A DNA stretch of 64,000 nt from Natronomonas sp. CBA1123 (GCF_009741925.1 NZ_WPCC01000004.1:62001-126000), one strand, 5' to 3'. Shown: positions 9,861-19,134, numbered from the stretch's first letter. Notes: generated by a model not told the origin, from the sequence alone. A program made the numbers and translations.

Positions 9861-10042
9861 GGAGACATCTGCCGTACTGATTGCGGAGTGCGGCATACTC
9901 CCAATGTTGCCGTAGCATACGGCGCGCGAAGCGCGCCGTTTCACCGGACGCGAACGTAGTGAGCGTCCGGCCTTTTTTCATCGAAGTTTTTTCGAGGAGA
10001 GGTTCGCGCGGAGCGCGAACCCGACGATGAAAAAAGTTCGGG
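9861..10042. repeat. Hairpin array 1 with T-run core (between convergent genes)
   Basis: Three perfect hairpins are packed here: ACGGCGCGC-gaa-GCGCGCCGT (9919-9939), CCGGACGC with an 11-base loop and GCGTCCGG (9944-9970), and GGTTCGCGC-gga-GCGCGAACC (10001-10021). A larger inverted repeat pairs CTTTTTTCATCG (9972-9983) with CGATGAAAAAAG (10025-10036). The core TTTTTTCATCGAAGTTTTTT (9973-9992) matches the cores of the arrays at 15.9-16.1 and 33.3-33.5 kb. It lies between the 3' ends of the small membrane protein gene and argS, where a two-way terminator is expected. Confidence 0.75.
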
Positions 10043-11836
10043 TTACATTGATTCGGGCGCTTCCACACCCAGAATATCGAGCGCGTTGGCGACGGCGTGT
10101 TTCGAGGCGGCGACGAGCGCGAGTCGTGCGGCCCGCGTTTCGGCGTCGTCGGCAGTGAGGACGGGACACTCCCGGTAGAAGGCGTTGAACCGGTCGGCGA
10201 GTTCGCGGGTGTAGGTGGCGACCTGGTGGGGTTCGAGGTCCGAAGCGGCCGACTCGACGACGCCGGGGAACCGCGCCAGCGAGCGGATGAGGTCGCGTTC
10301 GGAGTCGGTGGTGAGAACCGAGGTGTCGGCGACCGGTTCGAGTTCGTCGGCTTCGTCTGCTCGCGGCTCGTCGCCGCTCGCACTTTCCGAGGCGCGTCGC
10401 GCCTCGTCCAGAATCCCACAACAGCGCGCGTGGACGTACTGGACGTAGGGCGCCGACTGGGCCTCGAAGTCCAGGGCGCGTTCCCACTCGAAGGTGATGC
10501 CCTTCGTCGGCTGTTTCGAGACGATGTCGTAGCGGACGGCGCCGATGCCGACCTGTCGGGCGATGCGTTCGACGTCGGCTTCGTCGAGGTCGTCGTCGCG
10601 GAGGCGGTCGTCCATGCGGTCTTCGACCTCCTCGCGCGCGCGGTCGATGGCCTCGTCCAGCAGGTCGTCCAACTGGACGCCGGTCCCACGGCGGGTCGAC
10701 ATCTTCCCTTCGGGGAGGTTGACGTAGGAGTAGATGACGTTCGACAGTCGGTCCGTGTCGTTGCCGAGCAACTCCAGTGTCTCCCCGAGCTGTTCGGCCT
10801 GTAGCTTGTGGTCCTCGCCCAACACGGTGACGGCGCGGTCGTAGTTGTCGAACTTCCACTCGTGGTGGGCCAAATCGCGGGTCGTGTACAGCGAGGTGTC
10901 GTCGGCCCGGAGGAAGACGAGGTTCTTCTCGATGTCGTCGAAGGTGAGTTGCCAGGCGTCGTCCTCGTAGACGGCGCCGTCGAGTTCCTTCAGGCGGGCG
11001 ACGACGTCGTCGGTCGAACCGTCGCGCATGAATCTGGTCTCCTTGACGAACTCGTCGAAATCAGCGGGGAGGCGTGCGAGACACTCCTTCATCCCGCCGA
11101 GGACGGTGTCGACGACTTCGCCGACGCGCTCGTAGGTCTCCTCGTCGCCGGCTTCCAGTCCCTGAAGGATGGCCTCGATTTCGGCTTCGGCTTCCTCGAC
11201 TTCTTCGGGGTCGGCTTCTTCGAGGAAGGCGTTGCCCTTCCGGTAGTAGCGAACCATCCGGTACTCCGCGCGGTCCCGTGCCGGTTCGGGGAGGTCCTCC
11301 TCGTCGAAGCGCTCGTAGGCCCACGTGAAGACGGCCATCTGTCGGCCGGCGTCGTTGACGTAGTAGTGACGCTCGACGTCGTAGCCGGCGTAATCGAGGG
11401 CGTTGGCGACGGCGTCGCCGATGATGGGGTTGCGCGCGCGCCCGACGTGGACGGGTCCGGTCGGGTTCGCGGAGGTGTGTTCGACGACGACGGAGGTGTC
11501 GCGGTCGGGGAGTCGGCCGAAGGCGGCGTCTCCGCCGGCCTCCAGCGTGTCGGCGAAGTACGACTCGTCGGGCAGGAAGTTCAGATACGGCCCCTGAACG
11601 TCGACGCGGTCGAGGTAGTCGTAGTCGTCGGGGTCGATGGCGTCGGCGAGTTCGGCCGCCACCTTCGGCGGCGGTGCTTCGGCCCGCTCGGCCAGTCGGA
11701 AGGCGACGCTGGAGGCGAAGACCGCCTCGACGTCTTCCGGTGGCTCCTCGATACCGAGGTCGTCGGTCGGGTAGTCGTTGGCCGCGAGCGCCGTCTCCAG
11801 CGCCGTCGCGACCGACTCCCGGAACGCAAGGAACAT
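10043..11836 (-). CDS. argS: Arginyl-tRNA synthetase
   Basis: 597 residues, a class I synthetase that charges tRNA-Arg. The signature HIGH motif appears as HVGR at residues 130-133 within [16 protein letters not shown], and KMSKR as KMSTR at 378-382. The N-terminal additional domain typical of ArgRS (residues 1-100) and a C-terminal helical anticodon-binding DALR domain are present. A TATA-like CCTTTATC on the minus strand at about 11859-11866 lies about 26 bases before the ATG, supporting this start. Its 3' end faces hairpin array 1. Confidence 0.97.
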   Translation of the reverse strand: MFLAFRESVATALETALAANDYPTDDLGIEEPPEDVEAVFASSVAFRLAERAEAPPPKVAAELADAIDPDDYDYLDRVDVQGPYLNFLPDESYFADTLEAGGDAAFGRLPDRDTSVVVEHTSANPTGPVHVGRARNPIIGDAVANALDYAGYDVERHYYVNDAGRQMAVFTWAYERFDEEDLPEPARDRAEYRMVRYYRKGNAFLEEADPEEVEEAEAEIEAILQGLEAGDEETYERVGEVVDTVLGGMKECLARLPADFDEFVKETRFMRDGSTDDVVARLKELDGAVYEDDAWQLTFDDIEKNLVFLRADDTSLYTTRDLAHHEWKFDNYDRAVTVLGEDHKLQAEQLGETLELLGNDTDRLSNVIYSYVNLPEGKMSTRRGTGVQLDDLLDEAIDRAREEVEDRMDDRLRDDDLDEADVERIARQVGIGAVRYDIVSKQPTKGITFEWERALDFEAQSAPYVQYVHARCCGILDEARRASESASGDEPRADEADELEPVADTSVLTTDSERDLIRSLARFPGVVESAASDLEPHQVATYTRELADRFNAFYRECPVLTADDAETRAARLALVAASKHAVANALDILGVEAPESM

Positions 11837-11887
11837 ACCCGACGGTTGACGAGCGGCCGATAAAGGGGTTTCCGAACGGACCCGCGG

Positions 11888-12385
11888 TCAGGGTCGGACG
11901 TTCTCGACGCTGTCGCCGGCAGCTAGTGCGTTCAAACAGTCCTCGATGCTCTCGTGGGTGCCGTCGTTCCAGCGGGGGTACAGTCCAGTCAACTCGCCGT
12001 CTTCGCGGATGGCGACACAGACCGGTGGGAACGTGACCACGCGGTCGACGCCGTCGGTTCCCCGTTGTGTTTTGAAAAACGGGTCCAGCGATTCCCAGCC
12101 GACCGACTCGACGAACTCGTCGTAGGCGGCGGTGGGTTCGAGTCCGGTAGTGTCGCCCCCCGGCGACCGCTCGGGCACCGTCTCGACCCGTCGGTCGGTC
12201 ACGACGCCCGCCTGCTCCAGCAGGTCGAACCCCTCGAGGGCGCTCGACACCCTGTCGGAGGCAGCGTCCGGAACGGTCTCGCGGACGTAGAGGGTCAGCT
12301 CCGCCGACAGTGGCTCCCGGTCGACCATCCTGATTATTGTTGGCTCACCGCCGGATTTTCCACCCATATCGAGTCCTCTGAGCAT
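11888..12385 (-). CDS. Haloarchaeal HTH-annotated family protein, paralogue A
   Basis: 165 residues with the layout ELTLYVRETVP (residues about 30-40), a central SLDPFFKTQ and a C-terminal GELTGLYP then SIEDCLNALAAGD. It resembles the widespread haloarchaeal 'HTH domain-containing' proteins that have LYVRs at the N-terminus and DPFFETR in the middle; this is from memory. It is clearly homologous over its full length to the gene at 12611-13108, and both begin MLRGLD with matching DNA around the start. An inverted repeat TTCTT-aacc-AAGAA (12417-12430) lies 32-45 bases upstream. DNA binding is assumed from family annotation, not seen. Confidence 0.65.
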   Translation of the reverse strand: MLRGLDMGGKSGGEPTIIRMVDREPLSAELTLYVRETVPDAASDRVSSALEGFDLLEQAGVVTDRRVETVPERSPGGDTTGLEPTAAYDEFVESVGWESLDPFFKTQRGTDGVDRVVTFPPVCVAIREDGELTGLYPRWNDGTHESIEDCLNALAAGDSVENVRP

Positions 12386-12610
12386 ATCTCTACATCAGCC
12401 GACCAATGGAAAAGCATTCTTAACCAAGAACTAAAGAAATAAGCGGGAATAACGATTCAAACGTTTCTAAATGGCTCTCAGATGTTGTGAGTGGGCTCTG
12501 TTCAACATCAGAAATAAACGTTCGAATCCGAAGATGTGGACTGAACGTCGGAGCCTACTGGCGCAATCGGAACGAACGAAAAGGTACGTCGGGGCTCGAA
12601 ACGGTGGGAT
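12386..12610. other. AT-rich intergenic stretch with a hairpin
   Basis: This 225-base gap between the two paralogues is clearly more AT-rich than its surroundings. It contains TCAGATGTTG (12478-12487) opposite CAACATCAGA (12503-12512), an inverted repeat with one mismatch, and the hexamer GGCTCT occurs twice at its edges. No protein-coding sequence is credible. A GTTCGAATCC string at about 12519-12529 mimics a tRNA T-loop but no stems surround it. Confidence 0.4.
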
Positions 12611-13108
12611 TCAGGCGACGTTCTCGACGCGGTCGCCCATCGCGAGGGCGGCCAGACAGTCCTCGACCGACTGGGTTGCGCTGCCGTCGCGCTTCGGGTA
12701 CAGACCGGTCAGTTCGCCCTCGTCACGAACCGTGATACAGATGTCGGGCATGGTGACGGTGCGTTCGTGGTCGTCGTCACCGGTTTCGGCCTCGAAGAAC
12801 GGTTCGAGTGCGTCGGTGCCGACCGACTCGACGAACTCGTCGTAGGTGGCGACGACCTCGTTTTCGGGGCCGTCGGTCGGCGCGTCGACCTCGGTCGGCC
12901 ACGTCACGACGGTGACGCCGTCGACGACCTCGGCGGCTTCGAGCCGGTCGAAGCCCTCGCGGACGGCGCGGAACCGCTCGTGGCTCTCCGACGAGAGGGA
13001 TTCGGCGACGTAGACGGTCACGTCACCGTCGAACGCCTCGCGTCCGGCCGCTTTGATTATCATCGGTTCGTCGTCGCTTTCGCCCCACGTATCGAGCCCT
13101 CTGAGCAT
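12611..13108 (-). CDS. Haloarchaeal HTH-annotated family protein, paralogue B
   Basis: 165 residues, the same length as the gene at 11888-12385 and aligned with it from MLRGLDTWGES through AYDEFVESVG and GELTGLYPKRDG to LAALAMGDRVENV. The N-terminus has DVTVYVAESLS where the paralogue has ELTLYVRETVP. The two appear to have arisen by tandem duplication and diverged well in the middle. A perfect palindrome ATACAA-a-TTGTAT (13153-13165) lies 45-57 bases before the ATG and could be a regulator site. The function is unknown; transcriptional regulation is the family-level guess. Confidence 0.65.
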   Translation of the reverse strand: MLRGLDTWGESDDEPMIIKAAGREAFDGDVTVYVAESLSSESHERFRAVREGFDRLEAAEVVDGVTVVTWPTEVDAPTDGPENEVVATYDEFVESVGTDALEPFFEAETGDDDHERTVTMPDICITVRDEGELTGLYPKRDGSATQSVEDCLAALAMGDRVENVA

Positions 13109-13152
13109 GTCTGTATCTTTTCATCACCACGCAAAAGGGTTCTGTAGAAAGC

Positions 13153-13165
13153 ATACAAATTGTAT
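13153..13165. promoter_or_regulatory. Palindrome upstream of paralogue B
   Basis: ATACAA-a-TTGTAT is a perfect 6+1+6 palindrome in an AT-rich gap, 45-57 bases before the start of the gene ending at 12611. Its position just upstream of where TATA/BRE elements would lie suits an operator. No second copy was seen in the window. Confidence 0.3.
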
Positions 13166-13309
13166 TAGGAGTTCGTGTGAACACTGACCAAAGCACGGCT
13201 GTAGTGAACGTACGTATCACGACCCGTGAAAACGTGTGTCGAACGTCGTGACATGACTTCACACACGACGAACCACGGCCTTTAGGCCTTCGTCGGTGTA
13301 TGTGCGGGT

Positions 13310-14281
13310 ATGCCCAAGCAGGTCAGCGACCCTGACTATCACTCGGAGAACCACACCGCCGCCCAGACCTGCGGGTGGACGGCCAACGCCCTGCGCGGAG
13401 AGGGCCGCTGTTACAAGAACCACTTCTACGGCATTCAGAGCCACCGCTGTATCCAGATGACGCCGGTCGTCAAGTGCAACGAGCGCTGTGTGTTCTGTTG
13501 GCGCGACCACGCCGGCCACGCCTACGAACTCGGTGACGTGGAGTGGGACGACCCCGAAGCGGTCGTCGACGCCTCCATCGACCTCCAGCGAAAACTCCTC
13601 TCGGGCTTCGGCGGCAACGACGACGTACCCGAGAAAGTGTTCGAGGAGGCGATGGAGCCCCGACACGTCGCCATCTCGCTGGACGGCGAACCGACGCTGT
13701 ATCCCTACCTGCCGGAACTCATCGAAGCGTTCCACGACCGCGGTATCACGACGTTCCTCGTCTCCAACGGGACTCGCCCCGAGGTGCTCGCGGAGTGTGA
13801 CCCCACGCAGTTGTACGTCAGCGTCGACGCCCCCGACCGGAAGACCTTCGGCGAGGTCGTCAAAGCCGTCGAAGACGACGCCTGGGACAATCTCATCGAG
13901 ACGCTGGACGTACTCGCCGAAAAAGACGAGACCCGGACGGTCCTTCGGACGACGCTTCTGAACGGCTACAACATGAAGACGCCGGAGTGGTACGCGGGGA
14001 TGTTCGACCGCGCCGACGCCGACTTCGTCGAGATGAAGGCGTTCATGCACGTGGGCAACTCCCGGGACCGCCTCGACCGCGAGGTGATGCCCGACCACGA
14101 GGACGTCGTCGCCTTCACCGAAGCGGTCGGCGAGTACATGCCCGACCACCCGGTCGTCCGCGATGTGCCGGCCTCCCGGGTCGCTCTCCTCGCACACGAA
14201 GAGGACACGTGGGTGCCGGAACTGAAAGGCGGCTCGGACTTCTGGACCGAGGGCTCCTACGCGAAAGGGACCAGCGACTGA
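13310..14281 (+). CDS. taw1: 4-demethylwyosine synthase (Taw1/TYW1 radical SAM)
   Basis: 323 residues. The radical-SAM cluster motif C56-x3-C60-x2-C63 is seen as CNERCVFC. A second cluster is indicated by Cys 21, 34 and 47, spaced exactly 13 apart as in archaeal TYW1. The enzyme condenses N1-methylguanosine at position 37 of tRNA-Phe with pyruvate to form the tricyclic base of wyosine. Landmarks include [14 protein letters not shown] and [19 protein letters not shown] at about 13278-13285 lies about 27 bases upstream of the ATG, which suits a leaderless start. Confidence 0.97.
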   Translation: MPKQVSDPDYHSENHTAAQTCGWTANALRGEGRCYKNHFYGIQSHRCIQMTPVVKCNERCVFCWRDHAGHAYELGDVEWDDPEAVVDASIDLQRKLLSGFGGNDDVPEKVFEEAMEPRHVAISLDGEPTLYPYLPELIEAFHDRGITTFLVSNGTRPEVLAECDPTQLYVSVDAPDRKTFGEVVKAVEDDAWDNLIETLDVLAEKDETRTVLRTTLLNGYNMKTPEWYAGMFDRADADFVEMKAFMHVGNSRDRLDREVMPDHEDVVAFTEAVGEYMPDHPVVRDVPASRVALLAHEEDTWVPELKGGSDFWTEGSYAKGTSD

Positions 14282-14389
14282 CAGCAACCGTCGCCGGCCT
14301 CGTCACGTATTTACGTCGCGGACTCCGAATTAACGCTGTAAACCGTTCTCGGCGTGCGCACCGTTCCAAATCTGTTATGCATGCCATTT

Positions 14390-14404
14390 CCGTTACGGTT
14401 AAGG
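14390..14404 (+). promoter_or_regulatory. Candidate RbkR operator overlapping promoter
   Basis: CCGTTACGG (14390-14398), a 4+1+4 palindrome, runs into GGTTAAGG (14396-14403), which sits about 25-30 bases upstream of the rbkR ATG where a haloarchaeal TATA box is expected. Archaeal RbkR proteins regulate riboflavin genes including their own, so a palindrome over the TATA box suits autorepression. This is inference; the halobacterial RbkR site was not compared. Confidence 0.3.
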
Positions 14405-14427
14405 GGCAATACTCCCTACCGGACGGT

Positions 14428-15129
14428 ATGTCACAGACGACCGAGCGCGTGGGACACGACGAGTTGGCGACGCTGAAACTCGTCGCCCTCGACGGCGCGC
14501 TCGAGGGTCGGGCGACGGTGACGTGTGCGGCACTCGCCGACCGTCTCGACGCATCGAACCAGACCGCCTCCCGGCGGCTCCAGCGGCTCGAAGACGCCGA
14601 GTTCATCGAGCGCGACATGACCGGCGACGGCCAGCGAATCGCCGTCACCGAAGTCGGCGAGCGGGCCCTCCAGCGGGAGTACGCCGACTACCGCCGACTG
14701 TTCGAGGGCGACGCCGACGTGGACCTCTCCGGCGTCGTCACGAGCGGGATGGGCGAGGGTCGCCACTACATCTCCCTGTCGGGGTACATGGAGCAGTTCC
14801 GCGACCGACTCGGCTACGAACCGTTCGCCGGCACGCTCAACGTCGAATTGGACGACGAGAGCGTCCGCGCTCGTGCCCGCATGGACGCTCTCGACCCCGT
14901 CGGCATCGACGGCTGGGAGGACGACGACCGAACGTACGGGCCGGCCTTCTGCTGGCCGGCGACGGTCGAAACCGTCGACGGCACCCGCTACGAGACTGCC
15001 CACGTTATCGCCCCGGAGCGGACCCATCACGGCACCGACCAACTCGAAATCATCGCCCCCGACCGCCTCCGCGACGAACTGGGTCTGAACGACGACGACC
15101 ACGTCACCATCCATGTCTCAGAGCAGTAA
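14428..15129 (+). CDS. rbkR: CTP-dependent riboflavin kinase with N-terminal HTH (RbkR)
   Basis: 233 residues from the ATG at 14428. The N-terminal winged helix-turn-helix (about residues 15-75, with [20 protein letters not shown]) is fused to an archaeal riboflavin kinase domain (about 95-233) carrying [14 protein letters not shown] and GTLNVEL. The kinase makes FMN from riboflavin using CTP rather than ATP, and in characterised archaea the HTH domain represses rib genes. The last 17 bases overlap the start of ribB, so both proteins come from one message. Confidence 0.93.
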   Translation: MSQTTERVGHDELATLKLVALDGALEGRATVTCAALADRLDASNQTASRRLQRLEDAEFIERDMTGDGQRIAVTEVGERALQREYADYRRLFEGDADVDLSGVVTSGMGEGRHYISLSGYMEQFRDRLGYEPFAGTLNVELDDESVRARARMDALDPVGIDGWEDDDRTYGPAFCWPATVETVDGTRYETAHVIAPERTHHGTDQLEIIAPDRLRDELGLNDDDHVTIHVSEQ

Positions 15130-15838
15130 CACCACGCGCGTCCGCCGCGGCGTCGATTCGGCCATCGCCGCCTTCGCCGCCGGCGAGCCGGTGCTCGTCC
15201 ACGACGCGGCGGACCGCGAGGGCGAGGTCGACCTCGTCTACCCGGCGGCCGCCGTCACCCCCGAAGCCGTCGCCCGGATGCGAAACGACGCGGGCGGCCT
15301 CATCTGTGTCGCGTTGGCCGACGACGTGTGTGCGGCGTGGGACCTCCCCTTCGCACAGGAACTCATCGACCACCCGACGGCGGCCAGCCACGACCTCTCC
15401 TACGACGAGCGGTCGTCGTTCTCGCTGACGGTGAACCACCGCGACACCTTCACGGGCATCACCGACGAGGACCGCGCGCTCACCATCTCGGAACTCGGTT
15501 CGGCCGCGGGGTCAGTCCGCCGTGCGACGACCGTCGCCGGGGACGGTGCCGAGGAGTCGGTCGCCGCCGATGCCGAGGGGTTCGCCGAATCGTTCCGCTC
15601 GCCAGGCCACGTCCACCTGCTTCGGGCCGCACCGGACCTCCTCGACGACCGGGAGGGCCACACGGAACTCGGCATCGCGTTGGCCGACGCCGCCGGCGTC
15701 GAACCCGCCGTCGTCGTCTGTGAGATGATGGACGACGAATCCGGCGGCGCGCTCTCGCCGGCGGCGGCCCGCGCCTACGCCGACCGCAACGGCTTCACCT
15801 ACGTCGAGGGGTCGGAACTGCTGGCGCGGCTCGGATAG
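15113..15838 (+). CDS. ribB: 3,4-dihydroxy-2-butanone 4-phosphate synthase
   Basis: 241 residues. It converts ribulose 5-phosphate to the four-carbon precursor of riboflavin plus formate. Family landmarks: [20 protein letters not shown] near residue 30 (metal-binding acidic loop), [18 protein letters not shown] near 105, [12 protein letters not shown] near 155 and [13 protein letters not shown] near 180. It is a stand-alone DHBP synthase without a GTP cyclohydrolase II domain, as is normal for archaea. The start overlaps rbkR by 17 bases. Confidence 0.96.
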   Translation: MSQSSNTTRVRRGVDSAIAAFAAGEPVLVHDAADREGEVDLVYPAAAVTPEAVARMRNDAGGLICVALADDVCAAWDLPFAQELIDHPTAASHDLSYDERSSFSLTVNHRDTFTGITDEDRALTISELGSAAGSVRRATTVAGDGAEESVAADAEGFAESFRSPGHVHLLRAAPDLLDDREGHTELGIALADAAGVEPAVVVCEMMDDESGGALSPAAARAYADRNGFTYVEGSELLARLG

Positions 15839-16169
15839 GTGGTTTCGGCTTGCTTCGGACACCCGAAGAACACGAGTCGGCGGAATAAGAATTCAAGCAT
15901 CCGCGAGGGAGCGGAGTCGTTCGAAAGCCCGCGCTGTGCGCGAGCTTTCGTGATGACGAGAGAGCTGCGCTCTCTCAAACCACGACCGAGCGGTTCTCCG
16001 GCGGCTTCGCCGCCGGTAGCGATGAAGCGACCACCGCGCGCCGAAGGCGTGCGACGGGAGCGAATCGCTATTTTTCATCGACGTTTTTGCCGGTCGCTCG
16101 CCCCCGGCGAGCGACCGTGCAAAAAGGTCGTTGTCAAGACTCATTACGGGGGGCGCCCACAGACGGAGT
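15839..16169. repeat. Hairpin array 2 with T-run core
   Basis: This 331-base gap holds no gene but at least four perfect hairpins: CGAAAGC...GCTTTCG (15922-15950, with nested CGCGC/GCGCG), GAGAGAGC-tgc-GCTCTCTC (15958-15976), CCGGCGGC-ttc-GCCGCCGG (15998-16016) and CGGTCGCTCGCC-ccc-GGCGAGCGACCG (16091-16117). The last is extended by TTTTTGC (16084-16090) pairing with GCAAAAA (16119-16125) to about 19 base pairs with one bulge. The core TCGCTATTTTTC then GTTTTTGCC (about 16065-16092) recurs, inverted, in array 3. It follows ribB and precedes ilvE. Confidence 0.75.
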
Positions 16170-17099
16170 ATGTCTTTCGAGGAGATGGACGTCGACACCA
16201 TCTGGCAGAACGGGGAGTTCGTCGACTGGGACGACGCACAGACACACATTCTGACCCACTCGCTGCACTACGGGACGGCGGTGTTCGAGGGTGCGCGGTG
16301 TTACGACACCGCCGACGGCCCGGCGCTGTTCCGCTGGGAGGAACACCTCGACCGCCTGTTCGATTCCGCGAAGGTGCTCGACCACGACATCGACCACACG
16401 CGCGAGGAGATTACCAAGGCGACGCTGGAACTCATCCGCCGACAGGAGCTAGAGTCCTGTTACATCCGGCCGCTCGTCTACTACGGCTACAACTCCTTGG
16501 GCGTCTCGCCGAAGGACTGCCCGACTGAGACGATGGTCGCCTGCTGGCCGTGGGGGGCGTACCTCGGCGAGGACGCAATCGAGAATGGCGTCGACGTGAT
16601 GGTCTCCTCGTGGCGGAAACACGCCTCCAGCCAGATTCCGACGAACGTGAAGGCGACTGGCCCGTACGTCAACTCGATGCTGGCCGGCGAGGAGGCTCGT
16701 CGCAACGGCTACGTCGAGGCCATCGTCCTCAACAAGGAGGGCAACGTCGCGGAGGGCCCCGGCGAGAACATCTTCATGGTCAACGACGGCGAGATTTACA
16801 CGACTGGCCTCTCGGAGTCCATTCTCGACGGCATCACCCGCGAGACGGCCATCCAACTGGCCGAGGACCTCGGTTACACCGTCCACGACGAGGCCTCTAT
16901 CGCTCGCGGACAGCTCTACACCGCCGACGAGCTGTTCTTCACCGGCACTGCCGCCGAGGTGACGCCCATCCGGAGCGTCGACGACAAGGAAATCGGCAAC
17001 GGCTCCCGTGGCCCGGTTACCGAGGAGATTCAACAGCGGTTCTTCGACCTCGTCAACGGCGAACTCGACGGCTACGACGAGTGGTTCCACTACGTCTGA
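16170..17099 (+). CDS. ilvE: Branched-chain amino acid aminotransferase
   Basis: 309 residues from ATG 16170 (MSFEEMDVDTIWQNGEFVDW), matching the usual IlvE length. It is a fold-type IV PLP enzyme that transfers amino groups between glutamate and the keto acids of Val, Leu and Ile. The PLP lysine is K161 in TNVKATGPYVNS. Other landmarks: LHYGTAVFEGARCY, YIRPLVYYGY, NVAEGPGENIFMV and SILDGITRETAIQLA. An upstream in-frame ATG at 16131 lies within the hairpin array and is unlikely to be the start. Confidence 0.95.
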   Translation: MSFEEMDVDTIWQNGEFVDWDDAQTHILTHSLHYGTAVFEGARCYDTADGPALFRWEEHLDRLFDSAKVLDHDIDHTREEITKATLELIRRQELESCYIRPLVYYGYNSLGVSPKDCPTETMVACWPWGAYLGEDAIENGVDVMVSSWRKHASSQIPTNVKATGPYVNSMLAGEEARRNGYVEAIVLNKEGNVAEGPGENIFMVNDGEIYTTGLSESILDGITRETAIQLAEDLGYTVHDEASIARGQLYTADELFFTGTAAEVTPIRSVDDKEIGNGSRGPVTEEIQQRFFDLVNGELDGYDEWFHYV

Positions 17100-17108
17100 A
17101 CCGGAACG

Positions 17109-17588
17109 ATGGGCCCCATCAACGAAGCCGACCTCGAGTGGTCCGAAACCGACCGCGGGGAGACGCGGTTCAAACGCAAGCAGCTGGCTCAGGCCGCCGA
17201 CGGCGAGGAGTTGGGCTGTAGTCTGTACGAACTCCCGGCCGGCCACCGCTCGTGGCCGTATCACTACCACACCGGCAACGAGGAGGCGCTGTACGTCCTC
17301 TCGGGGACCGGAACGATCCGTCTGGATGGCGACACGTACGACCTTGAGACGGGCGACTACGTCGCCTTCCCGGCCGACGAGTCCGGCGGCCACCGCGTCG
17401 TCAACGACTCCGAGGGGCCGCTCCGCTATCTCGCCGTCTCGACGATGAACGAACCCGACGTGACCGTCTATCCGGATTCGGGGAAAATCGGGGTCTTCGC
17501 CGGGTCGCCACCCGGCGGCCGCGAGGAGCGGTCGGTCCACGGCTACTACGACCGCGACGACGACGTCGACTACTGGGACGGCGAGTAG
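17109..17588 (+). CDS. Cupin-domain protein
   Basis: 159 residues with a single cupin barrel. Motif 1 is HYHTGNEEALYVLSGTGTI (residues about 50-70), with the HxH-x4-E metal ligands, and motif 2 is GDYVAFPADESGGHRVVND (about 85-103). The start codon lies nine bases after ilvE, so it is probably co-transcribed with it. The small-molecule ligand cannot be predicted. The C-terminal extension of about 45 residues is rich in Asp and Tyr. Confidence 0.85.
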   Translation: MGPINEADLEWSETDRGETRFKRKQLAQAADGEELGCSLYELPAGHRSWPYHYHTGNEEALYVLSGTGTIRLDGDTYDLETGDYVAFPADESGGHRVVNDSEGPLRYLAVSTMNEPDVTVYPDSGKIGVFAGSPPGGREERSVHGYYDRDDDVDYWDGE

Positions 17589-17633
17589 CCCGGCATCGAA
17601 GGCGGTATGTAAACGCCGCCACTTTCCCCGTGT

Positions 17634-18563
17634 ATGTCGCTGTGTGTGACGTTCCTCGGAACCGGCGGGGCCGTGCCGACGACCCAGCGGAACACGAGTT
17701 CGGTGTTCTGCCGTCGGGAGGGCGAGCGGTTCCTCTTCGACTGCGGGGAGGGAACGCAGCGACAGATGATGCGGTTCGGAACCGGTTTCGGCGTCTCGCA
17801 CATCTTCGTCTCGCATCTCCACGCCGACCACACCCTCGGGATTCCGGGGCTGTTGCAGACGATGGACTTCAACGAGCGAACCGAGCCGCTGGCGATTCAC
17901 GTCCCATCGGGCCAACAGCGCCGCATCGAGCGGTTGGTCGGCTCGACGGGCACCGACCCCTCGTTCCCGATTCGCGTCCACGGCGTCGACGACGGCGACG
18001 TGGCACTCGACGCCGACGACTACGAAATCCGAGCGTTTGCGACCGACCACGACACGCCGTCGGTCGGCTACGCCCTCGTCGAGGACGACCGCAAGGGCCG
18101 ATTCGACCGCGAGCGCGCCGAGGAGTTGGGGGTCCCCGTCGGCCCGAAGTTCCAGCGACTCCACGCCGGCGAGGACGTGGAACTGGAGGATGGAACGGTC
18201 GTTCGTTCCGAGGAAGTCGTCGGCGACCCCCGGCCCGGTCGCACGCTCGTCTACACCGGCGACACCCGGCCGAGCGACCGGACGGCCGAGGTGGCCGCCG
18301 ACGCCGACCTGTTGATACACGATGCGACCTTCGCCGCCGACAACGCCGAGCGTGCGGGTCGGACCGCCCACTCGACGGCCGCCCAAGCCGCCGAAATCGC
18401 CGCGGAAGCGGGGGCGAAACGCCTCGCGTTGGTCCACGTCTCCTCGCGGTACGCGGGCAACGTCTCGCCCATCGAACGCGAGGCTCGGGAGGTGTTCGGC
18501 AACGAGGCGTTCGTCCCCGACGACGGCGACGAACTCGACGTGCCGTATCCGAACGCGGAGTAG
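17634..18563 (+). CDS. rnz: Ribonuclease Z (tRNA 3' endonuclease)
   Basis: 309 residues, the typical short-form RNase Z. It is a metallo-beta-lactamase nuclease that removes the 3' trailer from pre-tRNAs. The zinc motif HLHADH is at residues 61-66, preceded by LGTGGAVPTTQRNTSS and FDCGEGTQRQM, both family-specific. FATDHDTPSVGYAL, LVYTGDTRPSD and LVHVSSRYAG supply further metal ligands. The flexible arm that grips tRNA lies around residues 145-190. Confidence 0.97.
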   Translation: MSLCVTFLGTGGAVPTTQRNTSSVFCRREGERFLFDCGEGTQRQMMRFGTGFGVSHIFVSHLHADHTLGIPGLLQTMDFNERTEPLAIHVPSGQQRRIERLVGSTGTDPSFPIRVHGVDDGDVALDADDYEIRAFATDHDTPSVGYALVEDDRKGRFDRERAEELGVPVGPKFQRLHAGEDVELEDGTVVRSEEVVGDPRPGRTLVYTGDTRPSDRTAEVAADADLLIHDATFAADNAERAGRTAHSTAAQAAEIAAEAGAKRLALVHVSSRYAGNVSPIEREAREVFGNEAFVPDDGDELDVPYPNAE

Positions 18564-18569
18564 ACGCCG

Positions 18570-19025
18570 TTACTCGTCGGCCTCGCGGCGGCGGAACATC
18601 CCGTCGGCCTTCCACTCGATGACGGCTTCGCCGTCGTCGTTGTAGCCGGTCAACTTCGAGCGGACGTGCCCCATCTCGGGGCGACTCTCGGAGACGCGTT
18701 TCTCGAGGATTTCAACGTCGACGTGCAGCGTATCGCCGGGGTACACCGGCTGCTTCCACTGGAGGTCGTCGATGCCGCGGGCTCCCATCGACGTTTCGGC
18801 GTCGAGAAAGCCGTCGACGAGCAGGCGCATACATATCGAAGCGGTGTGCCACCCCGAGGCCGCAAGCGAGCCGAAGATGGACTCTTTCGCCGCCTCCTTG
18901 TCGGTGTGGAACGGCTGGGGGTCGTACTTTTCGGCGAACTCCAACACCTCGTCTTCCGTGACTTCGTAGCTGCCGTCGAGTTCGTACGTCGCTCCGACTT
19001 CGATGTCCTCGAAATACCGTGGCAT
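18570..19025 (-). CDS. MaoC-family hot-dog hydratase
   Basis: 151 residues from ATG 19025 (MPRYFEDIEVGATYEL). It has the hot-dog signature of MaoC-like (R)-specific enoyl-CoA hydratases: FAEKYDPQPFHTDKEAAKES followed by GSLAASGWHTASI, and the paired segment QPVYPGDTLHVDVEIL. Substrates would be acyl-CoA or similar thioesters. It is convergent with rnz, with only six bases between stops, and divergent from the next gene. Longer in-frame extensions overlap the neighbour's promoter and are rejected. Confidence 0.88.
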   Translation of the reverse strand: MPRYFEDIEVGATYELDGSYEVTEDEVLEFAEKYDPQPFHTDKEAAKESIFGSLAASGWHTASICMRLLVDGFLDAETSMGARGIDDLQWKQPVYPGDTLHVDVEILEKRVSESRPEMGHVRSKLTGYNDDGEAVIEWKADGMFRRREADE

Positions 19026-19134
19026 TACCGAACGGTCGGTTCGGGGGGACAAAAAGCCGCACCCCGCGGCGACGTGGTCGCGTTTCGCTGGCTTCGGCAC
19101 GGAGTTTATACTCACTCCTCCCCTACACGCGGCC

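Noticed and set aside
12515-12535. GTTCGAATCC as a tRNA T-loop
   Set aside because: No T-stem, anticodon stem or acceptor stem can be paired around it.
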